DNA of 64,000 nt from Vagococcus allomyrinae (GTDB lineage: Bacteria > Bacillota > Bacilli > Lactobacillales > Vagococcaceae). The notes beneath the pieces were generated by a model, which saw only the letters and a program-made list of their open reading frames with translations, made no database searches and was not told the origin of the DNA. Location of the stretch: assembly GCF_017829975.1 (NCBI RefSeq), contig NZ_JAEEGA010000011.1, forward strand, positions 62,001 through 126,000, read 5' to 3'. This document shows positions 24,386 through 33,677 of the stretch, piece by piece. Numbering within the stretch: the stretch's first letter is position 1; the number at the start of each line of letters is the position of its first letter. The position numbers and the translations under genes are program-made.

Positions 24386-24952
24386 ATGGCTATTATTGGA
24401 TATGCACGTGTTAGTACGACTCATCAAAAACTGGATGCTCAAATCGTTGAGCTTAAGAAATATGGCGTTGATAAAATCTATACGGAGTACGGTAGTGGAC
24501 TTAGTCAAAAGAGACCCGTCTTAGATAAGATGCTAAATGAGCTTAAGGACGGGGATACTTTGGTTATCTTTAAACTTGACCGTCTAGCAAGAGGCACACA
24601 ACATTTACTTAAGCTTTTGGAAGGGTTCGAAGAGCGAAACATCAACTTTGTCAGTATTCAAAATCACATCGACACGACGACTCCGATGGGCAAACTCATC
24701 TTTACGATCATGGGTGCCTTTGCTGAGATGGAAGCCGCTCTAATTAGAGAGCGTGTGTTGTCTGGTTTGCAAGCTGCTAAAGACAATGGGGTAAAGCTAG
24801 GTCGCCCAAGTGCCACAGATAAGATCGAAAAAGCCATCTCGCTGTATGCGACGACGGATCAGCCAGTTGAAGATATTTCAGCTAACTGTGAGATTTCTGT
24901 TGCAACTATTTATCGACACCTTAATAAACAAGCTGTTCCTTTAAGAAGCTAG
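24386..24952 (+). CDS. Serine recombinase (resolvase/invertase family), intact
   Basis: 188 residues, paralogue of the gene at 23526. IGYARVST (Ser10), KLDRLARGTQHLL, MGKLIFTIMGAFAEMEAALIRERV, hinge GVKLGRPSA and a C-terminal HTH (VEDISANCEISVATIYRHL) are all intact. Its HTH differs from that of the first copy, so target sites may differ. A direct-repeat response-regulator promoter lies 210 bp upstream, unusual for a resolvase. Followed by two strong terminators. Confidence 0.88.
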   Translation: MAIIGYARVSTTHQKLDAQIVELKKYGVDKIYTEYGSGLSQKRPVLDKMLNELKDGDTLVIFKLDRLARGTQHLLKLLEGFEERNINFVSIQNHIDTTTPMGKLIFTIMGAFAEMEAALIRERVLSGLQAAKDNGVKLGRPSATDKIEKAISLYATTDQPVEDISANCEISVATIYRHLNKQAVPLRS

Positions 24953-24994
24953 AAAACGACATGTTTAATCATGACCGTCGTTGTCGTCCCATAC

Positions 24995-25043
24995 TAAAAA
25001 AGTGAGTAAACGCCTTACAGCCCCGCGTTTGCTCACTTTTTTT
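24995..25043 (+). terminator. Terminator after recombinase 2
   Basis: AAAAAAGTGAGTAAACGC and GCGTTTGCTCACTTTTTT form a long stem with one bulge, with T tails in both directions. Confidence 0.9.
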
Positions 25044-25162
25044 ATGATGGCAAGAAACAAAGACGTTTACAAGATCTATCAATAAGCCGATCTTAATTAA
25101 CATAAAAGTGGTTCACTTTTAAGAAAATAGCGTGTGAATCAATTCTCTTGCAGAAGGGCTTC

Positions 25163-25210
25163 TAGCACAAAAACCGACAAGCTTTAATAAGCTTGTCGGT
25201 TTTTGTGCTA
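25163..25210. terminator. Bidirectional terminator, 22-bp perfect stem
   Basis: TAGCACAAAAACCGACAAGC and following bases pair perfectly with 25189-25210 across a 4-nt loop. It lies just past the stop of the minus-strand recombinase-like gene. The length and perfection of the stem are unusual for a plain terminator. Confidence 0.8.
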
Positions 25211-25213
25211 ATA

Positions 25214-25738
25214 CTAACTTGCAGAGGATGTCCCCGTAGCATACTTGTGAACTGTCCCAACTGATACCTCACAGATAGCAGAAACATCTCGAATACTGTG
25301 CCCTCTTTCATGATACAAGACTTTAATCCGTTGCATCAAGTCTTCTGTAATGGTCGGACGGCCAATCGGTTTCCCTTGTTCTTTTAATTCGGTTATGGCG
25401 TCTTTAGAACGATGAGACATTACGCTTTTTTCCTGTCTAGCTAGACGTAATAAATAGGTAAAATGCTCTTCGGCACTCATTAATGGAAATAACTGTTTAT
25501 CTGAAAAGTTAATGATGATTTGATAATCATGGGCTTTTTCTAAGACTGGTAGTAATTGTACTAATTGAATTTTCAATTCATAGTTACTAGGTAGGATCAA
25601 TTGATGCTCATGATACTTCTCAACAAAGCTAACTAAATCATCCACAATTGAACGATGCTCATCATGTTCAATCACTACATCACACACTTTTGTTAATGCT
25701 GTTTCCTTGGTATTATCTCTGACAAATCCTATAAGCAT
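25214..25738 (-). CDS. Serine-recombinase-like DNA-binding protein lacking catalytic residues
   Basis: 174 residues, paralogue of the gene at 15842. It starts MLIGFVRDNTKETAL: the R of YxRVS remains but the Ser is replaced by Asp/Asn, and the DRLxR region is unrecognisable. The E-helix and C-terminal HTH are well kept (VMSHRSKDAITELKEQGKPIGRPT; SIRDVSAICEVSVGTVHKY). The start is ATG 25738 with GAGGTG six bases ahead; a GTG three codons upstream lies on that RBS. It probably binds DNA without strand exchange. It brackets the WxL/recombinase island together with its paralogue. Confidence 0.75.
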   Translation of the reverse strand: MLIGFVRDNTKETALTKVCDVVIEHDEHRSIVDDLVSFVEKYHEHQLILPSNYELKIQLVQLLPVLEKAHDYQIIINFSDKQLFPLMSAEEHFTYLLRLARQEKSVMSHRSKDAITELKEQGKPIGRPTITEDLMQRIKVLYHERGHSIRDVSAICEVSVGTVHKYATGTSSAS

Positions 25739-25910
25739 AGCCGTCACCTCTTAGTTTTTTTTAGAAAGAACACCTGTTAAGCAACTTCCCGGCAATTCTT
25801 TACTATTACATAACGAACGATTGCTCATTCGCCTTACAAGTATTATCATATCAGCAACCTAGGAGGCACTTGTCTCAAATCAGTTATGACTTTTATTAAA
25901 GATATGAGAC

Positions 25911-25947
25911 AAAAAAAACAACACGCTAAACTGACGTGTTGTTTGAC
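25911..25947 (-). terminator. Terminator of the two-component operon
   Basis: AACAACACG/CGTGTTGTT stem followed by eight Ts on the minus strand, 14 bp after the kinase stop. Just beyond it, TTGTCTCA and TGAGACAA form a further spaced inverted repeat (~25870-25911). Confidence 0.85.
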
Positions 25948-25960
25948 AAGCTATGCTTTT

Positions 25961-27397
25961 TTAAGACGAAGAGGGGCGTTTTATTTTTCTAGGTGGTAAC
26001 TTAATGACAAATTGAATTCCTGTTCTTTCATTGGTCATCTCAAACTGGACCCCTAATTTTTCAAAATTATTAGCGACAATATATAGACCTAAACCAGTTC
26101 CACCACTTTTCCGATTGCGAGATTTATCCACGCGATAGAAGGCTTCAAACACTCGTTCTAAACTCTCATCAGAAATTGGCTTGGCCGTGTTAAATACCAT
26201 TATCTCAATCCCTGCAGCATTCTCTTTCAATGAAACTGTCACATGGCCATTTTCCAGACAATATTGATAAGCATTCGAAATGATGTTCTCCAAGGCCTTA
26301 CTAAAGAGGATTTGTTGTGTGTCGATTATCAGATCTTTTTGAATATCCAAAAAAGTTTGTATTGAGGAAGAAAAAAATTGTCTTTGACGTTGCACAATCT
26401 GTTCAACCAATTCTGAGAGATTCAAGGTTTGTAAATTATCCTGCAAGTCCACATAATTTACTTTGGCAATTTCCAACACATCTTCGGCCAATTTTTGCAT
26501 TTCTTCCATGATGACATAACTCTCTTTTAAATACTTATCCCGGTCCGCATAAGGCCCAATATTTAACGACATCGCTTCCAACTGGCCCATCACGGCTGCT
26601 ATCGGTGTTTTTAATTCGTGAGAGATCACAGCCGATAACTCACTCCGTTTAGCCTCTTCGTATTTTAATATTTGTGCATCGACTTGCAACTGCTCATTTG
26701 CGGAATTTAATTTAACCAAGTTCGTTTCCACGCTTTTAGACATACTGTTAAGATTTTTAGACAGTTGCCCTAGCTCATCTTTTCGCTGCTGAGGCAAGCT
26801 GGCAGAAAAATCAAGCTGCTCCATCTTATTGGCTGTTTCATTAATTTCAATAACAGGTCCTGTAATTCGGCGAGCCAAAATCCAAGCTCCCACTGCGGCC
26901 AAGATACTACTGACAATAAACGAATAAAACAAGAAAACCAATAACATTTGCCGAATTCGATCTTTTGCTACCACAGGAATGCTGTAAGTGATCGAATACT
27001 TTTCTCCATTTAACTCGATCATTCGAACATGGGTATAATTATCAGCTCGAGCCTGTAAGGTACCAATTCCCAACTCATTTAGGACAGATGCATCTGGTTT
27101 ACTGTTTCTTCTAACAAAGGGAAACAAAAGTAAGCCATCTTCATTAACAATAATAAATTTTACATTCGTCGAACCATAAAAGATAGAAAGTTCCGTTTGC
27201 ACATCTTCCGTTGATAAACCTTCTAAACCAGTAATAAAGTTTTCCAGTATCTCATAATTACGATCCAATTCCTGTCGGTACTGATAGTCCGGCAACAAGC
27301 GATACATACTGGCGAATATTGCTCCCATAATCACTAACAACAACCCGAAAATGGCGAAAAAAAGTTTAAAAGAAATACGACGCCACCACTTAATCAT
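25961..27397 (-). CDS. Sensor histidine kinase
   Basis: 478 residues, membrane-bound. TM1 (~9-31), extracytoplasmic sensor loop (~32-147), TM2 (~148-173), HAMP (~174-228), HisKA with phospho-acceptor His in SAVISHELKTPIAAVMGQ (~His258), then HATPase_c with N box ENIISNAYQYC (~362) and RKSGGTGLGLYIVANNF. Its ATG lies inside the last codons of the response regulator (8-bp overlap ATGATTAA), so the pair is translationally coupled. The signal is unknown; position next to the WxL island suggests an envelope or surface stimulus. Confidence 0.92.
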   Translation of the reverse strand: MIKWWRRISFKLFFAIFGLLLVIMGAIFASMYRLLPDYQYRQELDRNYEILENFITGLEGLSTEDVQTELSIFYGSTNVKFIIVNEDGLLLFPFVRRNSKPDASVLNELGIGTLQARADNYTHVRMIELNGEKYSITYSIPVVAKDRIRQMLLVFLFYSFIVSSILAAVGAWILARRITGPVIEINETANKMEQLDFSASLPQQRKDELGQLSKNLNSMSKSVETNLVKLNSANEQLQVDAQILKYEEAKRSELSAVISHELKTPIAAVMGQLEAMSLNIGPYADRDKYLKESYVIMEEMQKLAEDVLEIAKVNYVDLQDNLQTLNLSELVEQIVQRQRQFFSSSIQTFLDIQKDLIIDTQQILFSKALENIISNAYQYCLENGHVTVSLKENAAGIEIMVFNTAKPISDESLERVFEAFYRVDKSRNRKSGGTGLGLYIVANNFEKLGVQFEMTNERTGIQFVIKLPPRKIKRPSSS

Positions 27398-28052
27398 CTA
27401 AGCGATACCCAACATTCTTGACAGATTGAATAAAATCTCCACCTAATTTTTTGCGCAAGTTTTTAATGTGTTGATTAATAATTTTCAAATTTCCAATATG
27501 GTCGTATCCCCAAACTTTATTAATAAGCTGTTCTCTGGTAAACACTTGGTTAGGTCGGCTCATTAACTCGGTTAAGATCAGGTATTCTTTATGGGTTAAA
27601 CTGACTTCAGTTGCTCCTACGAAAACACGATGTTCGTCTAAGAATACTTCGATTTCTTTAAAACGTAATACATTTGTTGTTTCTTCTCCATAAGACCTTA
27701 CGAGTAAAGCTTTAATTCGTTGTAAAAAAACCGTGAAGGACAAAGGCTTCGTAATATAATCATCAATCCCACTGTCAAAGCCCTCAATCTGACTTTTCTC
27801 TTCTGACAGGGCTGTCAACATAATAATTGGCACCTTGCTCTTTTTCCGAATCATTTTACTCACGCCATAACCATCAAGTAAGGGCATCATCACATCAACA
27901 ATAACCAAATCAAAAGGAGTTGCCTCAAATGCCATTACCCCTTCTAACCCATCGTCAACAGCGGTTACTTCGTAGTTCTCTGACTCTAAAAAACTAACAA
28001 TTAAATGCTGAAAATTTTTATCATCTTCAATCACTAACAATTTATATGGCAT
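27390..28052 (-). CDS. OmpR/PhoB-family response regulator
   Basis: 220 residues. Receiver domain with acidic pair ED(D) at 9-11, phospho-acceptor Asp53 (DLVIVDVMMP), Lys in ITKPLS (~102); C-terminal winged helix (~125-220; SLTHKEYLILTELMSRPNQVFTREQLINKVWGYD). The start is ATG 28052 with GGAGGA ahead. Partner of the kinase just downstream. Likely targets are the CTACAC direct-repeat promoters at 24145 and 28106, whose 11-bp period fits tandem binding of this class. Confidence 0.92.
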   Translation of the reverse strand: MPYKLLVIEDDKNFQHLIVSFLESENYEVTAVDDGLEGVMAFEATPFDLVIVDVMMPLLDGYGVSKMIRKKSKVPIIMLTALSEEKSQIEGFDSGIDDYITKPLSFTVFLQRIKALLVRSYGEETTNVLRFKEIEVFLDEHRVFVGATEVSLTHKEYLILTELMSRPNQVFTREQLINKVWGYDHIGNLKIINQHIKNLRKKLGGDFIQSVKNVGYRLDD

Positions 28053-28105
28053 TGTTTTTTTCCTCCACTCTCTCTGGATCAAATAATCCCTGGCTTACTC
28101 TTCCA

Positions 28106-28138
28106 CTACACCTGTTCTACGCTTCGGTCTTTTACTAT
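28106..28138 (+). promoter_or_regulatory. Tandem OmpR-type boxes and -10 of the Mga-like gene
   Basis: CTACAC (28106-28111) and CTACGC (28117-28122), 11-bp period, then 10 bp, then TACTAT (28133-28138). Geometry is identical to 24145-24177. It lies in the divergent space between the response regulator and the Mga-like gene, so it may also give autoregulation. Confidence 0.55.
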
Positions 28139-28172
28139 TAAGTTAAGACAAAAGACAATGGAGGAAATGACC

Positions 28173-29627
28173 ATGAACATTACTTTATTACTGCCAACAC
28201 AACAACAAAATGAGTTTGCTTTATTAACATTATTGATTAAGGCTAGCCCAAACTGGTTGTCAAGAGATGATCTTAGAACTAGTTTATCCCTGCCAGCTTC
28301 AGCTATTCAAAAAAGCTATCGTCAGTTAGAAAGCAAATTATTAACGGTCTATCCAAAACTTGCTCTAGAAGTCAATACTACCCTAGGTTACCGGATAAAT
28401 CAAAACATTAACTCTTATTTAGGAACGATTTTATTGAGTTATTTACAAGATGCCCCTTCATTTAAGATCTTATCTGTTGCTTTTGACAGTCACCCCTTTA
28501 ATGCGGCCATTTTGGCAGACTCTTTGGAGGTTAGCCGAGCAACTTATTACCGCGAAGTCAGTAACCTTAACCAGTTTTTAGCAAGCTATGAGCTGAGTTT
28601 TGATGCAAAAAAGGGTCAATTAATTGGCCAACGTCACGTCATTCGGCAATTTGCACAGCAATTTTTCTGGAGTGCTTATAAAAACAGTGATTTCCCACTA
28701 ATGAGTGACCGACACCTAGATGTCACTTCTCTAATCGCTGAACTTGAAGTATTACTGGGCACAAGCTTGGACAGTGTTTCACAGAAAAAAATTCGTTTTA
28801 GTCTGGCAATCAGTTTTCTAGATATTCGCCAAAGTCATTATATTGATCAAGCGTTGCTACATCGTCTCCCAGAGGACCCGTTGTTTCAACTGATTCACAA
28901 CACCCTTAGTCGTCAGTTTTACTTGCTCGATCCTAGTATTATTATCAAAGAGAGTCAATTTGTTTATCAAACATTGCTCACTCGGATTCTCTCAGTAAAC
29001 ACTGACTTTTCCTCTGGCATTGTTATCAACTATTTCAGCCGCTATGAGCCAAGCAGTTTTGCTTATGTGACAGATATCTTAGCCCAGCTACGGTCAACTT
29101 ATCCTGCACTTTTCAGCTCTGCTGAGGACACGTTGGCGTTTCAGACAGATTTGCTCATCAGCCAACACCATTTACTGACAGATCACAGTGATCGACTGGC
29201 AATGGCCGATTATCCTTTGGAGTTTTTTTCTCAACAATACTGTTCGTTATACAGTGGCTTAATTTCCCTTTTTGAAAAGGTTGAAAGTCAACATAAAACA
29301 AATCCAGAAGACTCTGCGATTCGTTTTAAGTCATTGCTGTCTGCTATTGAATCTTCTTTTGATTTGACAGCCTTCGAGCGCCTTTTCACGGTTCAAATAA
29401 TGGCTGAACGAGGCCTTTATTCTAAAAAAATCAAACGTGAATTAATTCGCAACAGCCAACATAAAATTGACTTTATTGATGGGCAGCCAACTCCAACCTC
29501 TCCAGACCTGATCATCACTGATACCCAGATCGATGGTCCGAAAAATACTTTGCTTTACCACATCTCCTATCCCCCTCGTGCCAATGATTGGCACCAAATC
29601 AATCAATTAATAGCCAAAATCAGCTAA
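28173..29627 (+). CDS. Mga/AtxA-type helix-turn-helix transcriptional regulator
   Basis: 484 residues. The N-terminal region has two HTH segments (~1-65 and ~95-145; the second FNAAILADSLEVSRATYYREVSNLNQFL matches the Mga-type HTH). The middle resembles a degenerate PRD region and the C-terminal ~100 residues an EIIB-like fold (KIDFIDGQPTPTSPDLIITD). Stand-alone virulence-type regulators of this class control surface proteins in streptococci and enterococci. The start is ATG 28173 with GGAGG eight bases ahead; two upstream in-frame ATGs lie on the RBS. Placed next to the TCS and WxL island, it is a likely controller of the surface genes. Confidence 0.75.
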   Translation: MNITLLLPTQQQNEFALLTLLIKASPNWLSRDDLRTSLSLPASAIQKSYRQLESKLLTVYPKLALEVNTTLGYRINQNINSYLGTILLSYLQDAPSFKILSVAFDSHPFNAAILADSLEVSRATYYREVSNLNQFLASYELSFDAKKGQLIGQRHVIRQFAQQFFWSAYKNSDFPLMSDRHLDVTSLIAELEVLLGTSLDSVSQKKIRFSLAISFLDIRQSHYIDQALLHRLPEDPLFQLIHNTLSRQFYLLDPSIIIKESQFVYQTLLTRILSVNTDFSSGIVINYFSRYEPSSFAYVTDILAQLRSTYPALFSSAEDTLAFQTDLLISQHHLLTDHSDRLAMADYPLEFFSQQYCSLYSGLISLFEKVESQHKTNPEDSAIRFKSLLSAIESSFDLTAFERLFTVQIMAERGLYSKKIKRELIRNSQHKIDFIDGQPTPTSPDLIITDTQIDGPKNTLLYHISYPPRANDWHQINQLIAKIS

Positions 29628-29630
29628 TAT

Positions 29631-29661
29631 CAGCTGACTGACCTTTCAGTCAGCTTTTTTT
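29631..29661 (+). terminator. Terminator after the Mga-like gene
   Basis: AGCTGACTGAC with GTCAGCT and a run of seven Ts. Confidence 0.8.
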
Positions 29662-29741
29662 GTGCAACAACGTTCAATGATAGCCTGATCCAGCACTACT
29701 ATTGGCACCATCGTTTATTAATCCACTAGAAAACACCTAAC

Positions 29742-29775
29742 AAAAAAGCAACGCTGCTGTTAGCGTTGCTTTTTC
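29742..29775. terminator. Terminator of the arabinose operon
   Basis: AAAAAGCAACGCT and AGCGTTGCTTTTT, perfect 13-bp stem with a 6-nt loop, immediately past the araA stop on the minus strand. Confidence 0.9.
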
Positions 29776-29779
29776 TTAG

Positions 29780-31207
29780 TTACTTAATAACCACATAATC
29801 CAAATCAACCATATTAGCCCAAGCGACGATTTGATCAGTCGTTAAGTTTAATGACACCACAGTGTGATGCCCACCACCATTTTCAATCCACGCTTGAACG
29901 CCTGTTTCAAAGTCCGGTTTAACTTCCCAGAGAATTCGCGCCACTGGCAAATGAGGGGCTGGTTCTGTCGGTTCAAACAACGACACTTCATTGATTAACA
30001 ACTTGTAATGAGTGCCAAAATCAGCCATGGAAACAACCACTCCCGCTCCTGCTTTGCCATCAAAAACCAATCGAGCGGGGTCTTCCCGATCGCCCATGCT
30101 TAAAGGAGATACCACCACTTTTGGCTTGTTAGCGGCTAATGACGGGTCAACTTCTAACATGTGAGATTGTAAAATCGCTTCTTTTCCTTGAGCTAGCTCA
30201 TAGGTGTAATCTTCCATAAAGCCGGTGTTTTGATTGTGAGCCATAATCTTCATTAAGCGATCAATGGCGGCTGTTTTCCAGTCTCCTTCACCAGCAAAAC
30301 CATACCCTTCTGCCATCAGACGTTGAACAGCTAAACCAGGCAATTGTTCCATACCGTATAGATCTTCAAAATTACTAGTAAAGGCTGAATAATTCCCCGC
30401 TTCTAAGAAACGACGTAAGCCAATTTCAATTTTAGCTTGTGCTTTCACTTGTTTATCCCATAGGGCTGGTTCATAATCGCCATAGTCAAACTCGTACAAT
30501 GATCGGTACTCCCCAAAGACTTGCTCCACTTCCCCTTCTGTCACCTTGTCAATCTCGGTTACTAAGTCGCCGATTCCAAAATAATCCACGACCCAGCCAA
30601 ACTGGATTTGTGCTTCAACTTTATCCCCTTCGGTAACGCCAACGTTCCGCATATTATCACCAAAACGCGCGACTTTAATCTCAAAACTAGCTTCATAAGC
30701 AGCCGCAACATCCATCCATTCAGCTATTTGACTTTGGACGCTCTCACGCTGCCAATATCCGACGACGATTTTATTATTTTTTCGTAAACGTGCATTGATA
30801 AAGCCGTACTCACGATCGCCATGAGCACTTTGATTCAGATTCATAAAGTCCATGTCAATAGTTTTCCAAGGAATGCTTTCGTTGTATTGAGTCGCTAAAT
30901 GCAACAGTGGTTTTTGTAACATCTTCGTGCCACGAATCCACATTTTTGCCGGCGAGAAGGTGTGCATCCATGTGATGACACCGGCTACTTCATCTCGGTA
31001 GTTGGCTTCTTTCATAATTTTAGTAATCGCATCCGCAGTCACCGCTAATTCTTCTTGCAGTCGAATTGGATAAGGCAGTTTGCCACTGTCATTTAATCCT
31101 GCTACCACTTCTCTGGCATGTGATTTCACTTCCAATAGAGTTTCTTCTCCATATAAATGCTGGGAACCGACCACAAACCAAAATTCTTTTTGACTGACTT
31201 CTAACAT
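29780..31207 (-). CDS. araA: L-arabinose isomerase
   Basis: Converts L-arabinose to L-ribulose (Mn-dependent). 475 residues starting [22 protein letters not shown], the family's signature opening; the [14 protein letters not shown] block (~93), the metal-binding E/H positions in EDYTYEL (~330) and [11 protein letters not shown] (~443) are present. The start is ATG 31207 with GAGGAG; a GTG three codons upstream is not needed. Third gene of araB-araD-araA. Confidence 0.96.
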   Translation of the reverse strand: MLEVSQKEFWFVVGSQHLYGEETLLEVKSHAREVVAGLNDSGKLPYPIRLQEELAVTADAITKIMKEANYRDEVAGVITWMHTFSPAKMWIRGTKMLQKPLLHLATQYNESIPWKTIDMDFMNLNQSAHGDREYGFINARLRKNNKIVVGYWQRESVQSQIAEWMDVAAAYEASFEIKVARFGDNMRNVGVTEGDKVEAQIQFGWVVDYFGIGDLVTEIDKVTEGEVEQVFGEYRSLYEFDYGDYEPALWDKQVKAQAKIEIGLRRFLEAGNYSAFTSNFEDLYGMEQLPGLAVQRLMAEGYGFAGEGDWKTAAIDRLMKIMAHNQNTGFMEDYTYELAQGKEAILQSHMLEVDPSLAANKPKVVVSPLSMGDREDPARLVFDGKAGAGVVVSMADFGTHYKLLINEVSLFEPTEPAPHLPVARILWEVKPDFETGVQAWIENGGGHHTVVSLNLTTDQIVAWANMVDLDYVVIK

Positions 31208-31227
31208 TATAAACACTCCTCATTGTT

Positions 31228-31926
31228 TTATTTTTGACCGTAATAGGCATTGTCACCGTGTTTTCGTAGATAATGCTTGTCCAAGACCCGTTGAGGTAAC
31301 TCTTCAGCAAATTGATTTAATTGACGGGCGTAGAGATTAGTCTGACAAACTTCGTCTAAGACAACAGCGTTCATCACTGCGCTTTTAGCGTCTTTCCCCC
31401 AAGTAAAGGGACCGTGTCCGTGAAGCAGAACAGCAGGAATCGCCAACGGATCAAGCTGCCGTTCAGCAAACGTTGAGACAATCAAATTGCCCGATTCAAC
31501 TTCATAGCCCCGATCGATTTCCTCTTGGGTTAAAAAACGGGCACAGGGGACTTTTCCGTAAAAGGTATCTGCATGAGTGGTGCCCATTGCAGGGACATCC
31601 AATCCTGCTTGAGCCCAGATTGTCGCCCAAGTAGAGTGAGTATGAACAATTCCGCCAATTGTTGGAAATTGTTTGTACAAAACGGCATGAGTGGGCATAT
31701 CGGATGAGGGGTTTAAGGACCCTTCAACGACATTTCCTGCTAAATCACAGATGACCATATCACTAGCAGACATCTGGTCATAATCAACCCCACTGGGTTT
31801 AATGGCGAACAATCCTTGTTCTCGGTCAATGCCACTGACATTGCCCCAAGTGTATTTAATTAATCCTCGTTCTGGTAATTCTAAATTGGCTTGAAAGACT
31901 TCTTCTTTTAGTTGTTCTAACATCAT
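31228..31926 (-). CDS. araD: L-ribulose-5-phosphate 4-epimerase
   Basis: Epimerises L-ribulose-5-P to D-xylulose-5-P, feeding the pentose/phosphoketolase route. 232 residues of the class II aldolase fold: KYTWGNVSGID (~24-34), KPSGVDY, and the zinc ligands HTHSTWAT (~94-96) and LHGHGPFTWG (~168-177). Lies 6 bp after araB. Tandem ATGs at 31926/31923 behind AGGAG. Confidence 0.95.
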   Translation of the reverse strand: MMLEQLKEEVFQANLELPERGLIKYTWGNVSGIDREQGLFAIKPSGVDYDQMSASDMVICDLAGNVVEGSLNPSSDMPTHAVLYKQFPTIGGIVHTHSTWATIWAQAGLDVPAMGTTHADTFYGKVPCARFLTQEEIDRGYEVESGNLIVSTFAERQLDPLAIPAVLLHGHGPFTWGKDAKSAVMNAVVLDEVCQTNLYARQLNQFAEELPQRVLDKHYLRKHGDNAYYGQK

Positions 31927-31932
31927 CTTCTC

Positions 31933-33531
31933 CTAACTTAAATAGTCTACAGCAGCTTGTTCAATTGGCAATCCTTTTTGATAACGGGAAATAAAGGTTG
32001 CAAATCCGCTGACATCTCGTTGATCTGGAGAGAGAGTTGTGCCGAGATTGCCAGCAAATACGTTCTGTTCCAAAAAGTCAGCTAAACTTAACGAGTCCCG
32101 TTCATTTAGATAAGCTGCCAATAAGGCAATCCCCCAAGCGCCGCCTTCACCAGCTGTTTCCATGACTGAAACTGGCGTCTCAATTACCCCAGCCAAGACT
32201 CGTTGCCCCACTTCTTTCGTGGTGAAAATCCCCCCATGGCCTAAAATCCGCTCTATTTCAACCTGTTCCTCTTTTAATAAAATATCCATGCCAATTTTTA
32301 AGGCCCCAAAAGCTGAAAATAAATGGACTCTCATAAAATTCGCTAAAGTGAAGTTGCTTTCTGGCGTTCGCACAAACAAAGGCCTGCCTTCTCCTATATC
32401 GGTAATGTTCTCTCCTGAGTAATAGCCATAGGACAGGAGACCACCGCAGTCTTGATCTCCTTCCAAAGCTTGATTAAACAAGGTCTCGTATAGTGCGTTA
32501 GTCTCGATTGGGTTGCCTGATGCTTCAGCAAACTCACCGAAAAGCTTCACCCAGGCATTAATATCCGAAGAACAATTATTAGCGTGAACCATTGCGACCA
32601 AACTACCAGAAGGTGTGGTGACTAAATCAATTTCAGGGTGAACTTTTTGCAAGTTTTTTTCCAACACAATCATGGCAAATACTGATGTTCCAGCTGAGAC
32701 ATTCCCAGTCCGCTTCGCCACTGCATTCGTCGCCACCATTCCGGTGCCAGCATCTCCTTCTGGTGGACAAAGCGGAATACCTGCCTGCAAATTGCCGCTG
32801 CTATCCAACAGCTTGACCCCTTCTTCAGTTAACTGCCCAGCTTCCGCCCCTGCTACCAACACTTCTGGTAAAATCTCAATTAATTGCCAAGGGTAGTGCT
32901 TTGGGCTTATGAGCTGATCAAAAGTTGTAACCATCTGACGGTCATAATTTTTAATCTGACTGTCTATGGGGAACATCCCTGAAGCATCACCAATTCCAAT
33001 GACTTTTCGACCGGTTAATTTCCAATGGACGTAGCCGGCCAATGTCGTCAAATAGGCCACGTCTTTAACATGGGCTTCTTCTTCTAAAATCGCTTGATAT
33101 AAATGAGCAATGCTCCAACGTTGGGGAATGTTGTAATGAAATAAAGCCGTTAATTCTTTTTCTGCTTGAGCCGTGTTAGCATTTCGCCATGTTCTAAAAG
33201 GCACCAATAGCTCCCCTTTTTGATCAAAAGCCAAGTAACCATGCATCATGCCACTAAAGCCAATCGAAGCAATTTTTTCTAGGGATTCCCCATAAACCTG
33301 ATTCACCGCTTCGCGTAATTCTTGGTAACTCTTTTGTAAGCCTTGCCAAATCGACTCAAGTGAATAGGTCCAAAAACCGTCTTCCAGCTTGTTTTCCCAC
33401 TCAAAACTGCCCGAAGCAATTGGGCTAAAATCCGACGCGATTAAAACTGATTTGATACGGGTTGAACCAAACTCAATGCCCAAAATCGTTTTCCCGGCAG
33501 CAATCTCTCCTTTGATCTGTGCCACATCCAT
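31933..33531 (-). CDS. araB: L-ribulokinase
   Basis: Phosphorylates L-ribulose with ATP. 532 residues, FGGY carbohydrate kinase fold: [14 protein letters not shown] phosphate-1 motif (~18), [13 protein letters not shown] (~90), [13 protein letters not shown] (~285) and [18 protein letters not shown] (~425). This is the form found in Lactobacillales, rather than the E. coli AraB type. The start is ATG 33531, seven bases after AGGAGG; the ATG at 33552 in the longer frame lacks an RBS. First gene of the ara operon, behind a consensus promoter containing an AraR-like operator. Confidence 0.9.
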   Translation of the reverse strand: MDVAQIKGEIAAGKTILGIEFGSTRIKSVLIASDFSPIASGSFEWENKLEDGFWTYSLESIWQGLQKSYQELREAVNQVYGESLEKIASIGFSGMMHGYLAFDQKGELLVPFRTWRNANTAQAEKELTALFHYNIPQRWSIAHLYQAILEEEAHVKDVAYLTTLAGYVHWKLTGRKVIGIGDASGMFPIDSQIKNYDRQMVTTFDQLISPKHYPWQLIEILPEVLVAGAEAGQLTEEGVKLLDSSGNLQAGIPLCPPEGDAGTGMVATNAVAKRTGNVSAGTSVFAMIVLEKNLQKVHPEIDLVTTPSGSLVAMVHANNCSSDINAWVKLFGEFAEASGNPIETNALYETLFNQALEGDQDCGGLLSYGYYSGENITDIGEGRPLFVRTPESNFTLANFMRVHLFSAFGALKIGMDILLKEEQVEIERILGHGGIFTTKEVGQRVLAGVIETPVSVMETAGEGGAWGIALLAAYLNERDSLSLADFLEQNVFAGNLGTTLSPDQRDVSGFATFISRYQKGLPIEQAAVDYLS

Positions 33532-33584
33532 TCGATGTCCTCCTATCGACAACTGTTTAAAAACAAGTTGCGTTTAATACCTCA

Positions 33585-33613
33585 AGTATAAAATATTTGT
33601 CCGTACATGTCAA
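33585..33613 (-). promoter_or_regulatory. araBDA promoter with AraR-like operator
   Basis: TTGACA (33608-33613), exact 17-bp spacer, TATACT (33585-33590) on the minus strand. The operator core TGTCCGTACA sits in the spacer. The same core with one change (TGTCCGAACA, ~34798-34807) lies upstream of araR, and it fits the ATTTGTnCGnACAAAT boxes known for Bacillus AraR. Confidence 0.8.
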
Positions 33614-33639
33614 CACTCTCTTTGAAGTTGTATGAACAT

Positions 33640-33677
33640 AAAAAACCAAAGGACGTTAAATGTCCTTTGGTTTTTTA
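33640..33677 (-). terminator. Terminator of araR
   Basis: AAAAACCAAAGGAC and GTCCTTTGGTTTTT, 14-bp perfect stem with a 7-nt loop and T tail. The stem overlaps the araR stop codon. Confidence 0.9.

Noticed and set aside
15842-25738. The WxL island as a mobile transposon
   Set aside because: No transposase, terminal inverted repeats, target duplications or tRNA attachment site were seen. The four recombinase-type genes lie inside or beside an ordinary operon with normal terminators.
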